Shown: in pieces, positions 1 through 7,350 of the stretch | How the letters are laid out: every line of letters starts with the position of its first letter | Position numbering within the stretch: position 1 is the first letter of the stretch | From: an uncultured Ruminococcus sp. | GTDB taxonomy: Bacteria > Bacillota_A > Clostridia > RUG12999 | Assembly (NCBI GenBank): GCA_902783995.1 | Contig: CACZTG010000031.1 | Span: 1 to 19,823 of the forward strand | Reading direction: 5' to 3' | DNA length: 19,823 bases | Position numbers and translations under genes: made by a program | Notes under the pieces: generated by a model | What the model was told of the DNA's origin: nothing | The model's input: the letters and a program-made list of their open reading frames with translations, nothing else | Database searches by the model: none

Positions 1-129
1 TAAGTCAGGCGCAAATTGATGATTGCAAATACGGCAGAGGTATTTTTGATTACCGAATTTATCTTTGCCATATTTATAAAGTGAATGGGAGTTGCATTTT
101 GGGCAACAAATTGGTATAATATTATCCAT
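1..129 (-). CDS. Transposase, N-terminal zinc-ribbon part (cut by window start)
   Basis: The minus strand reads an open frame of 43 codons from an ATG at 129-127 to the window edge. The peptide has a four-cysteine zinc ribbon: CCPKC near residues 8-12 and CRIC near residues 32-35, followed by HQFAP. This pattern is typical of the N-terminal DNA-binding ribbon of bacterial insertion-sequence transposases of the IS1/IS1595-like kind. The catalytic domain lies outside the window, so the IS family cannot be named. The start is supported by an AAAGGAG ribosome binding site at 147-141 on the minus strand and by a good upstream promoter. The gene runs away from the sugar locus, so the element's end must lie between its promoter and the GH105 gene. 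Confidence 0.72.
   Translation of the reverse strand, partial: MDNIIPICCPKCNSHSLYKYGKDKFGNQKYLCRICNHQFAPDL
92..120 (+). promoter_or_regulatory. Candidate outward-facing promoter inside the transposase gene
   Basis: TTGCAT at 92-97 is followed after 17 bases by a perfect TATAAT at 115-120, preceded by TG at 112-113, which makes an extended -10. The -35 matches the consensus only in its TTG. If active, it would read rightward out of the element into the GH105 gene, with a leader of about 135 bases. It overlaps coding sequence on the other strand, so chance is possible. Confidence 0.33.
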
Positions 130-147
130 GAGATCTTGATCTCCTTT
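127..147 (-). promoter_or_regulatory. Ribosome binding site of transposase within a perfect inverted repeat
   Basis: On the minus strand AAAGGAG (147-141) precedes the ATG (129-127) by 11 bases. The GAG of this site begins an inverted repeat, GAGATC-AA-GATCTC (143-130), which ends directly at the start codon. In the mRNA the hairpin would cover part of the ribosome binding site and so lower transposase translation. Confidence 0.5.
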
Positions 148-163
148 CTCTGATTTTCAGGGA

Positions 164-195
164 GGTATAGGTTTTAGGGATAAAACTATTATACC
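164..195. repeat. Imperfect inverted repeat between transposase and GH105 gene
   Basis: GGTATA (164-169) and GTTTTA (171-176) are mirrored by TAAAAC (181-186) and TATACC (190-195) around a GGGA centre. The arms differ by one versus three unpaired bases between the two blocks. The right arm overlaps the -10 of the leftward promoter. It may be a subterminal structure of the insertion element or a regulatory hairpin; which one cannot be told here. Confidence 0.4.
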
Positions 196-216
196 ATAAG
201 GAGTTCAATGTCTCAA
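188..216 (-). promoter_or_regulatory. Sigma-A promoter of the transposase gene
   Basis: Read on the minus strand, TTGAGA (216-211), a 17-base spacer and TATAAT (193-188) make a near-consensus promoter, with an extended-10 TG two bases before the TATAAT. Transcription would start near 181 and reach the transposase start codon at 129 after a leader of about 50 bases. Confidence 0.6.
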
Positions 217-264
217 CTTTCATTTAACTTAACAAAACGTGTTAGCATTAAAGGAGGTTTTTCT

Positions 265-1299
265 ATGAATAATTTGTATAATAATATTTGCTGCGTTGCC
301 GACAGAGTGGTAAACAGTAATGATCCACAGGATGGAGATATAAATATTCATAAATTCGACTGGGTGGAGGGAGTAGGACTGTATGGTATTAACCGGGCAT
401 GGGAAACCATACGGAAACCCGAATACAAAGAATTTTTAGAAGCATGGATAAAAGAGCATAGAAATGAGGCACTTGAGCTGAAAACAGTCAATTCAACCGC
501 CCCATTTATGACTATACTGGATTTTGCGGGTGACAAAGAAATAGAATTATGCCGGACATGTGCGGATTATATTTTGGAGGAGGCGCCACGAACGCAGTGC
601 GGCGGTCTTGAGCATACAGTGACAAATTTTGTAAGCTTCAAAGAACAAATATGGGCAGATACACTTTTTATGGTTTGTATCTTTCTGGCAAAACTCGGAA
701 AATATACAAGTGATGAAAAATATACAAATGAAGCAATACGCCAATTGAGGCTTCATTATAAATATCTTAGAGATGACGATACAGGACTGTTTTATCACGG
801 TTGGCACTGCACAAATAAAAATCATCTGTCAGGAGCAAGATGGGGAAGGGCAAATGCGTGGATAACCGTCTCAACAGTGGAAATGTTAGAGCTTTTGCCA
901 CCTGATTTTGACGGGAAAAGCGAAATTCTGGAGGCTTTAAGAGCACAGGTTTCGGCATATGCGCGTTATCAGCGGAATGACGGTTTGTTTTATACTGTGC
1001 TTGACAGGCCCGACGGGTATGCTGAAACATCTGCAACCGCAGGGATAGCATACGGGATTTTTAGAGGCGTGAAAAATAAATATCTGGGTGATGAAACGCT
1101 GAAAACGGCGGAACGTGCGGCAAGAGCGGTGATTGGCAGAATTGACAAGACCGGAAATGTACTCGGCGTATCAGGCGGAACGCCGATTATGCCATCAATT
1201 GAAGATTATCATAAAATTGAAATCAGACCACGCCTTTACGGACAGGCACTTGCACTTTTGATGCTTTGTGAAATGTACAAGGAGGAAAGAAAAATATGA
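265..1299 (+). CDS. Unsaturated glycuronyl hydrolase, GH105 family (YteR/YesR-like)
   Basis: Predicted cytoplasmic hydrolase of 344 residues. GH105 enzymes remove the 4,5-unsaturated uronic acid that polysaccharide lyases leave on oligosaccharide ends. Family features visible: the IW-D-LFM block with Asp132 (probable catalytic acid), HGWH at 179-182, ARWGRANAW at 191-199, ETSATAG near 254-260 and YGQAL near 325-329. Length fits the family (about 340-370). There is no signal peptide, and many cysteines fit a cytoplasmic site. The start at 265 is chosen because AAGGAGG (251-257) lies 7 bases upstream; an in-frame ATG at 208 has no comparable site and would add 19 residues across the insertion-element junction. 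The stop overlaps the next gene's start (ATGA), so the two are translationally coupled. GH88 is a related alternative; the substrate, galacturonyl or glucuronyl, cannot be read from the sequence. Confidence 0.9.
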   Translation: MNNLYNNICCVADRVVNSNDPQDGDINIHKFDWVEGVGLYGINRAWETIRKPEYKEFLEAWIKEHRNEALELKTVNSTAPFMTILDFAGDKEIELCRTCADYILEEAPRTQCGGLEHTVTNFVSFKEQIWADTLFMVCIFLAKLGKYTSDEKYTNEAIRQLRLHYKYLRDDDTGLFYHGWHCTNKNHLSGARWGRANAWITVSTVEMLELLPPDFDGKSEILEALRAQVSAYARYQRNDGLFYTVLDRPDGYAETSATAGIAYGIFRGVKNKYLGDETLKTAERAARAVIGRIDKTGNVLGVSGGTPIMPSIEDYHKIEIRPRLYGQALALLMLCEMYKEERKI

Positions 1300-2249
1300 G
1301 ACAAAACACTGGCGGACAGCAGACGCTGAAAACGCGGCAAGGCAGTAGGCTAAGCAAAAATATTTACTGGAAACAAAGGTATCTTCTTTTGTTGCTTACA
1401 CCGGCTATAGTATATTACATAATTTTTCACTATATACCAATGTATGGCGTTATTATAGCATTTAAAGACTATAAATTTTCAACAGGCATACTTGGAAGCG
1501 ATTGGGTGGGTCTGGAGCATTTCAGACGTCTTTTCGGAATGGAAAGCTTTTGGCAGGTGTTCCGCAATACAATTATAATCGGGATAGAAAAATTTTTATG
1601 GGGTTTTCCGGCTCCGATTATTTTTGCTCTGTTTCTTAATGAACTTGAACATATAAAATTTAAGAAAACCGTTCAGACTATAAGCTATTTGCCACATTTT
1701 GTGTCATGGGTAGTGCTTGGCGGTATATTAATGCAGCTTCTTTCACCATCGACGGGACCTGTTAATATGATTATAAGGTGGTTGGGGTTTGAGCCAATAT
1801 ATTTTATGGCGGATCCGAAATGGTTCAGAACAGTTCTTGTTGTATCACATGTATGGAAAAGTATAGGCTGGGGTTCAATTGTTTATATTGCAGCCTTGAC
1901 AGGTGTTGACCAGGAAATTTATGAGGCAGCTATGATTGACGGAGCCAACAGATTTCAAAGAATGATTAAAATTACTATCCCTGAAATCATGCCGGTTATA
2001 ACCATAATGCTTATCATGGCGGTAGGACATTTGATTAATGATGATTTTGACCAGGTATTTAATCTTTATAATTCCGCTGTATATAGTGTCGGAGACGTAA
2101 TAAGTACCTATACATACAGAGTAGGTCTTGTAGATATGGAATACAGCTTTGCAACGGCTGTAGGCTTATTTAAGAATATTATATCAATAATTTTGGTTGT
2201 CGGCGCCAATAAGGTTTGCAGGCGTATTAACGAATATGGTATATGGTAA
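1296..2249 (+). CDS. Carbohydrate ABC transporter permease, LplB/YteP type
   Basis: Integral membrane protein of 317 residues, one half of the membrane channel of a CUT1 sugar importer. The first membrane segment is near residues 29-47, followed by the family's YGVIIAFKDYKF block. The EAA loop, which contacts the ATPase, is clear: YEAAMIDGANRF at 209-220, then an IPEI segment at 228-231. The long N-terminal cytoplasmic part and the F-x-LYN segment near 255-259 are typical of LplB-like permeases for oligosaccharides. The start overlaps the GH105 stop by four bases, with AAGGAGG at 1279-1285. In B. subtilis the related yteP sits with ytcP and ytcQ in the rhamnogalacturonan cluster. No ATPase gene is nearby, as is usual for these systems, which use a shared MsmX-type ATPase. 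Confidence 0.93.
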   Translation: MRQNTGGQQTLKTRQGSRLSKNIYWKQRYLLLLLTPAIVYYIIFHYIPMYGVIIAFKDYKFSTGILGSDWVGLEHFRRLFGMESFWQVFRNTIIIGIEKFLWGFPAPIIFALFLNELEHIKFKKTVQTISYLPHFVSWVVLGGILMQLLSPSTGPVNMIIRWLGFEPIYFMADPKWFRTVLVVSHVWKSIGWGSIVYIAALTGVDQEIYEAAMIDGANRFQRMIKITIPEIMPVITIMLIMAVGHLINDDFDQVFNLYNSAVYSVGDVISTYTYRVGLVDMEYSFATAVGLFKNIISIILVVGANKVCRRINEYGIW

Positions 2250-2266
2250 GGAGGACGCAGACGCAT

Positions 2267-3145
2267 ATGTATAATAGTCAGAAAACACTAAGCGGCAGTG
2301 TGTTTAATATATTTAATATTATAGGTTTCATTTTTATATGTGCCATTACGGTATATCCGTTTTATTATTTGCTAACAATGTCTCTTACCAGTGGAGACGT
2401 ACCGCTGACACAGCTTTATCTTATTCCCCCGAAGCTCAGTCTTGAAAGTTATCAGAAAGTGCTTGGCGATTCGGATATTAAAAGAGGGTTTATAAATACA
2501 ATTGTAAGGACGGTACTTGGGACAGGTATTTCTTTGTTCGGTGTGATTTGCACGGCATATCCGCTTTCAAAAAAATATCTGGTGCACAGAAAAATTTTTA
2601 CCACATTTATAATTGTGACTATGTTTGTAAGCGGAGGAACGATACCGTCGTATCTGCTTGTGAAAAATATAGGACTGATGGACAGTATGTGGGCACTTGT
2701 GCTGCCATCCTCAATCAGTGCCTACAATGTTATCATAACAAGGAATTTCTTTATGGGCATACCCGAAAGTATTGAGGAATCCGCCAAAATAGACGGAGCA
2801 AACGATATAGAAATTCTTTTCAGGATAATTATACCGATTTCACTTCCGATTATTGCAACAATAACGCTTTGGGTGGCAGTTGCACACTGGAATGCATGGT
2901 TTGACAGTCTGATTTATATAACAACCGCAAAAAAGCAGGTGTTGCAGGTTATCATGCGGCGTATCGTACTGGAAGGAACACGTGATATGATGAATCCCGA
3001 TGCAAGCGAGGAAGCTATGCATATTAATACCGAAACTATCAAAGCGGCAACTATAATGGTGACAACCATACCTATTCTTGTGGTATATCCCTTTATTCAG
3101 AAATATTTTGTAAAAGGTGTAATGGTAGGTTCCATAAAAGGATAA
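2267..3145 (+). CDS. Carbohydrate ABC transporter permease, YtcP type
   Basis: Second permease half of the CUT1 importer, 292 residues, partner of the preceding LplB-type protein. It has an N-terminal membrane segment near residues 15-38, the family-typical YPFYYLLTMSL, and an EAA loop at 169-190 (IEESAKIDGAND followed by IIIP). It ends in KGVMVGSIKG, the typical tail of YtcP-like permeases (VKG-M-GS-KG). The start is placed at the ATG at 2267, 12 bases after TAAGGAGG (2247-2254). An in-frame ATG at 2243 lies inside the preceding gene and would put the binding site within its own coding region. The gap to the upstream stop is 17 bases, so the two permeases are one transcription unit. Confidence 0.92.
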   Translation: MYNSQKTLSGSVFNIFNIIGFIFICAITVYPFYYLLTMSLTSGDVPLTQLYLIPPKLSLESYQKVLGDSDIKRGFINTIVRTVLGTGISLFGVICTAYPLSKKYLVHRKIFTTFIIVTMFVSGGTIPSYLLVKNIGLMDSMWALVLPSSISAYNVIITRNFFMGIPESIEESAKIDGANDIEILFRIIIPISLPIIATITLWVAVAHWNAWFDSLIYITTAKKQVLQVIMRRIVLEGTRDMMNPDASEEAMHINTETIKAATIMVTTIPILVVYPFIQKYFVKGVMVGSIKG

Positions 3146-3231
3146 GTCAGTCAAAAAATAACTGATTTGCAGTTTAGTAAAATATGTACAAAAAAGTATA
3201 TTGCGTTTCGCATAGGAGGAGGATGGGATTT

Positions 3232-5544
3232 ATGCGTTTCTACAAGCGGTTTAATACAATTTTATTTAAATTGTCTGCCTCTTATGTAATTATTATTGTA
3301 TTCAGTGTTTTTCTTACAGGTGCACTGGCAGGTGTGGGATTAAAGAGGTATTCCGATAAGCAGATAATTTCGACCAATGAGATTATTTTGAGCGATATGC
3401 GCGACTTTATTGATAAGGATATATTAATAAAATCCGATCAGGTATATCAAAGACTTGTTATGGAAAATATGGAGAGCAGCCTTTTTGCAAAAATGGTCGT
3501 GAAGGATGAAATTACAGACTATAAAGAAATGAATAATTTTAAAAAATTGCTTTCTGAGCAACAGGTCTTAAATTCCGAATGGATGTCGAACATGGTCGTG
3601 TATTTTGTAGAACCCGACCTAGTTATTAGCTCCGGAGGAATTTTGTATCAGAAGGGAGAATCGGAAAACAGACGTCCCGAATGGCTTCGCGATATGCTTT
3701 ACGGAAGTCCGGGCTTTGCATATTATCCAACAAAGAGCTACGGTGCAAGCGATTATATGGGAATAGAAAATATATTTATGCTGATTCGTCAGTATCCGAT
3801 AAATGCCTCAGATGGAGAAGTAAAAGCATATATAATATTCGGTGTCAAGGAAAGCGCAGTACGGAAAATTTTGCATAAAGCAGCATCTGAGCCGGAACAG
3901 AATGCTCTGCTTATTATAGATGAGCAGGGGAATGTTATAAGCGCTTCCGAAAACTTTCCGGAATATGATGAAATGCAGGATCCGTCGTATTGGAGAAAAT
4001 TTAGCGAAGAAGCAGCAAAGCTTAACAGTGAGTCGGGAAATATAAAAAGAAAAGTAGGCAATGTTAAGTATGTATTTTCGTACCATAATATAGATAAATA
4101 TAAATGGAAAATGGTTAATATAGTACCTGAAAAACAGATGTTTAAGGGAACACAATATCTTTTGCTGATTATGGTGCTGGTATGCCTTCTGGCAATAACT
4201 CTGGGCGTGTTTATATCTAATTTTTTCACAAGAAGTATTTACGCTCCGGTTCAAAGCATTGTAAACAGCGCCCTCAAAACCATCGGCAGTAAGTTAGATG
4301 CGGAAATTGATGAGCGTGCGACTATTAACAGGGCGATAGAACGTATGGAAGATTACAAAAATACTTTAAATGCCAACTGGCTTCTTATTAAGGATAATAT
4401 GGTTCAGGGGTTGATTAACGACAAAATACATAGTCGTGAGGAAATCAACAGAGTTTTGAGGTTTTATGGCAATACGTTTGACGGAAATCAGTTTACGGCA
4501 GTGTTGTTTACTATTAACCATTCTTTGCTTGATAAACTTACCGTTGAAAACCGGCGCTTTATTCTGTTTAAGGTGATTGAGATTATAGAGGGAATGAGCA
4601 GTAGCAGCAGTACGTTTTTTGCAGCGGAACAGGACCCGTATTCTGTCGTAATGATTGCTGCTTATAATGGAAACGCGGATCGTGCTGTTGTGGAAGATGC
4701 GCAGTACGTCAATGATTTGATGTTTTCCGATTACTATATGTCGCTGACTGCGGTTATAGGACACATGGTGGATTCTCCGGAAAAGTTATATGTATCGTGG
4801 GACAGAATAAATTCTGCCATGCAGTATAGGATTTTCATGTCGGATATGAGTGTAATAATGAGTGATGATATTCTGAAAAGACAAGACAGCAAGGCGGTTA
4901 TTCCTGATAAATATTTTGAAAATCTGACGACCGCACTTAATACAGGGAAAACCGAAAAGTTACGGAAGGCAGTTCATGATATTGTCCTGGAAATGGTCAA
5001 CGGCTCATACAGTGCTGCTCACTGCAACACAAAAATTTTGGATATGATGTCCGTTATATCAAAATTTCTCCATGGGCATAATATACGCAATGAAGATATT
5101 GAAATACGTGAATTTGATTCAATATTCTATTCGGGGGAGAATATTTATGAAGTTGAAGAATGGATCATAAGGGTTATTGACACAGCATTTAAAATTATGG
5201 GCTCGCGCCAGGAAAATCCCGCAAAACAAGCGGTAGAGAGAGCTAAGGAATATATAATGAATAACCTTGCTGAGGAACTGTCTTTGAGTTTTGTTGCAAA
5301 GAAGGTATATATAAGCCCGTCGTATCTAAGTAAGGTTTTCAGAGAGGAAACCGGAATTAATTTCAGCGGATATGTTAACAAGGCGCGAATGGAGAAGGCA
5401 TCCGATCTGCTTATCAATACAAACATGAACGTAGATGATATAGCAAAAGCTGTCGGATATAATACAACGCATTATTTTATAAAGAAATTCAGAGAAAGTT
5501 ACGGAACAACACCGAAAAATTATAGGATAGAACGAATGCGATAA
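3232..5544 (+). CDS. Membrane-bound AraC-family regulator (YtdP-like)
   Basis: Protein of 770 residues that probably senses a glycan fragment outside the cell and activates the locus. Order: membrane segment 1 near 13-36; a large extracytoplasmic region to about 305, similar in layout to Cache-type sensors; membrane segment 2 near 309-332; a HAMP-like joint (RSIYAPVQSI); a cytoplasmic middle region; and a C-terminal AraC DNA-binding domain at about 667-770. The two helix-turn-helix motifs lie near 684-704 and 734-757 (DDIAKAVGYNTTHYFIKKF). Length and layout match B. subtilis YtdP (about 770), beside the yte genes. The start at 3232 follows AGGAGGAGG (3214-3222) by 9 bases; in-frame ATGs at 3184 and 3223 have no usable site. 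An 86-base gap separates it from the permeases, without a clear promoter or terminator. Confidence 0.9.
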   Translation: MRFYKRFNTILFKLSASYVIIIVFSVFLTGALAGVGLKRYSDKQIISTNEIILSDMRDFIDKDILIKSDQVYQRLVMENMESSLFAKMVVKDEITDYKEMNNFKKLLSEQQVLNSEWMSNMVVYFVEPDLVISSGGILYQKGESENRRPEWLRDMLYGSPGFAYYPTKSYGASDYMGIENIFMLIRQYPINASDGEVKAYIIFGVKESAVRKILHKAASEPEQNALLIIDEQGNVISASENFPEYDEMQDPSYWRKFSEEAAKLNSESGNIKRKVGNVKYVFSYHNIDKYKWKMVNIVPEKQMFKGTQYLLLIMVLVCLLAITLGVFISNFFTRSIYAPVQSIVNSALKTIGSKLDAEIDERATINRAIERMEDYKNTLNANWLLIKDNMVQGLINDKIHSREEINRVLRFYGNTFDGNQFTAVLFTINHSLLDKLTVENRRFILFKVIEIIEGMSSSSSTFFAAEQDPYSVVMIAAYNGNADRAVVEDAQYVNDLMFSDYYMSLTAVIGHMVDSPEKLYVSWDRINSAMQYRIFMSDMSVIMSDDILKRQDSKAVIPDKYFENLTTALNTGKTEKLRKAVHDIVLEMVNGSYSAAHCNTKILDMMSVISKFLHGHNIRNEDIEIREFDSIFYSGENIYEVEEWIIRVIDTAFKIMGSRQENPAKQAVERAKEYIMNNLAEELSLSFVAKKVYISPSYLSKVFREETGINFSGYVNKARMEKASDLLINTNMNVDDIAKAVGYNTTHYFIKKFRESYGTTPKNYRIERMR

Positions 5545-5573
5545 GATTTTTGCATTATAAAAAAATTGTTGTA

Positions 5574-5602
5574 TTGTTTTTAAATACCATTTGATTTATA
5601 AT
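5574..5602 (+). promoter_or_regulatory. Probable sigma-A promoter for the binding-protein and lyase genes
   Basis: TTGTTT (5574-5579), a 17-base spacer and a perfect TATAAT (5597-5602) lie in the AT-rich gap after the regulator. Transcription would start near 5609, about 100 bases before the lipoprotein gene. This is the largest gap in the plus-strand gene run, so a separate transcription unit for the highly needed binding protein and secreted enzymes is sensible. Confidence 0.55.
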
Positions 5603-5708
5603 TAAATTGAAAATAATTTTATAAATTTATTTTACCTCTTCCCAATTATACGGCAGCGAGATGCACGTTTTGTGGGATGGTTTTATGAAAGGAGTTAGTG
5701 TAATAATT
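5603..5708 (+). other. Leader region of the binding-protein transcript
   Basis: The leader starts with an AT-rich near-palindrome (5610-5633: AAAATAATTT against AAATTTATTTT), which could be an operator but may only reflect base composition. Further on, TCCCA (5640-5644) can pair with TGGGA (5673-5677) around a smaller GCAC...GTG stem. No known riboswitch class was recognised. The ribosome binding site AAAGGAG is at 5688-5694. Confidence 0.3.
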
Positions 5709-7331
5709 ATGAAGTTTAAGAAGTTCATTGCACTTAGTGCGGCAGGTGTGATTGCAACGTGTGCTTTTGCAGGTTGCGGAGAGAAAAAAAACGATGTAAG
5801 TGAGGACGGACGCTATACATATACAATGACGATGTATCAGAACGGTACCTCAAACGTTAATTCTGTGCAAAGAAAGGCAATAGAGGACAAATACGACATA
5901 AAGCTTGATGTGTGGGATGTAGAGTGGCAAAAATATGATGAAATATTAAATCTGAAGTTGGCAGGCGGCGAAATTCCCGATATTATATATGTTAAGACCG
6001 CTGCGGCGGGTCAGAAGTATTTAGATCAGGATGTGGCTGCGTATTTAGATGAAGATGAACTAAGAAAAAGTATGCCGAATGTGTTTGCACGACTCGATGA
6101 GGATGCTCCGGATATTATGAAATATTATTATGTTGACGGTAAGTTGGGCGCTATGCCTTCATTTTCAGTAGGTGCGGGAGCCAACGGAATACCTATGGTT
6201 TGGCGCGGTGATTGGCTTAAAAATGTAGGTATTACAAAAACTCCGGAAACACTGGATGAATATGAGGAGGCATTTTATAAGTTTGCAAATGAAGACCCCG
6301 ACGGCAATGGCAAAAAGGACACCTATGGGCTTTCAAGGTCGGGTTTGTACGCGATATTTGCAAGCTACGGATATGTTCCAACACTTGGTCAGACAGGTAC
6401 GCCGAACGCCTACTGGATAGAAAGAGACGGTAAACTCGTCAATTCCGCCGTGCAGCCGGAGATGAAGGATGCTTTAAGAAGAATTAGCAAATGGTATAAG
6501 GATGGGGTTTTAGACCCTGAATTTATTACAGGTGAAAATAAAGGCGGATACTGGGCGATTTCGCATCAGTTTGTCAATGGTATTATCGGTTTTACTTGTC
6601 ACGGCATGAGCTACCACTGGGAGCCAAAATTCTATGAGGATGCTGATGCAGCCACTTCAGGTCAAGATAGATTTGAGCTTTCAAAATTGGATGCTGATGC
6701 AGCAAACGCATTGGAAATAAGCGGAAAGCCGCCTGTTAATATAGCGAAAGGGAATTATGGAAAGAAGGAATATGTAAAAGGTGAGCGCTGGATGTTCAGC
6801 AAGAAGCTTGTAGCTGATGAAAAAAAATTTAAGAAGCTTCTGGAGGTTTTTAATGATATTTATGCCTCAAAGAAGAACTTTGATTTTGCAAATACCGGCG
6901 AAGAAGGAGTTGTATGGGAGTATGAGGAGGTTCAATCTACTCTTGGCGGAACCTATAAGCGTGCTAAATATCTCGGTGAATGGGCAAATGATGAATACAG
7001 AAACAAAAATAAATTTGAGTTTAATTTGTTTAAGCCGAGTTTTAAAAATGAAGGAGTAATAAAAACTCCGAGAGACGCATGGGCGATTCCCAAGGGCTTT
7101 GATCAGGGATACCAACCGCTTAATAAACTGTTCGCTTCACTGCCTTCTGAAAACAAGTATAGTGCGGAACTGAATAAAATTGAGGAAGAAGCATACTGTG
7201 CAATCATAACCGGAGAAAAGCCCATAGACTATTTTGATGAATTTGTGGCAAAATGGCGTTCAAGCGGTGGAGATGTTCTTGAACAGGAAGCACAGGCATG
7301 GTATGAAGAGATAAACAACAATAAAAAATAA
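5709..7331 (+). CDS. Extracellular solute-binding lipoprotein of the ABC importer (LplA/YtcQ type)
   Basis: Binding component of the CUT1 importer, 540 residues, anchored to the outer face of the membrane. The N-terminus has a lysine-rich start (MKFKKF), a hydrophobic stretch and a lipobox FAGC with Cys23 as the lipidated residue. The mature part has the family-typical YWYDEILNLKLAGG-like region (here EWQKYDEILNLKLAGG), DIIYVK, and a DPDGNGKKD loop at 196-204, a pattern seen in LplA-like proteins and reminiscent of a calcium-binding loop. Length fits this long subgroup (500-560). The start at 5709 gives a normal lipoprotein signal; its ribosome binding site is 14 bases away, which is long. 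In-frame ATGs at 5661 and 5685 would lengthen the region before the signal and are less likely. The two permeases upstream are its partners; the ligand is probably an unsaturated oligosaccharide (inferred). Confidence 0.9.
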   Translation: MKFKKFIALSAAGVIATCAFAGCGEKKNDVSEDGRYTYTMTMYQNGTSNVNSVQRKAIEDKYDIKLDVWDVEWQKYDEILNLKLAGGEIPDIIYVKTAAAGQKYLDQDVAAYLDEDELRKSMPNVFARLDEDAPDIMKYYYVDGKLGAMPSFSVGAGANGIPMVWRGDWLKNVGITKTPETLDEYEEAFYKFANEDPDGNGKKDTYGLSRSGLYAIFASYGYVPTLGQTGTPNAYWIERDGKLVNSAVQPEMKDALRRISKWYKDGVLDPEFITGENKGGYWAISHQFVNGIIGFTCHGMSYHWEPKFYEDADAATSGQDRFELSKLDADAANALEISGKPPVNIAKGNYGKKEYVKGERWMFSKKLVADEKKFKKLLEVFNDIYASKKNFDFANTGEEGVVWEYEEVQSTLGGTYKRAKYLGEWANDEYRNKNKFEFNLFKPSFKNEGVIKTPRDAWAIPKGFDQGYQPLNKLFASLPSENKYSAELNKIEEEAYCAIITGEKPIDYFDEFVAKWRSSGGDVLEQEAQAWYEEINNNKK

Positions 7332-7350
7332 TCCGAAAAGAGATGATGTC

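Noticed and set aside
208..264. Upstream ATG extending the GH105 protein by 19 residues
   Set aside because: The extension has no good ribosome binding site, overlaps the transposase -35 region and itself contains the strong AAGGAGG that serves the ATG at 265.
3146..3231. Promoter or terminator between the permease and regulator genes
   Set aside because: Only a 5-bp TCAGT/ACTGA pairing and a TATATT with a poor -35 are present; neither is convincing.
3789..4254. Two overlapping minus-strand open frames of about 147 codons
   Set aside because: They are antisense to the sensor part of the regulator, overlap each other in different frames and show no protein-like motifs.
5545..5573. Terminator after the regulator gene
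   Set aside because: The only pairing is ATTTTT with AAAAAT, all A-T and without a GC stem, expected by chance in this AT-rich gap.
5661..5708. Start of the binding lipoprotein at 5661 or 5685
   Set aside because: Both would put 8 or 16 extra residues before a normal lipoprotein signal, and neither has a clear ribosome binding site; 5709 gives a standard signal with Cys23, although its spacing is long.
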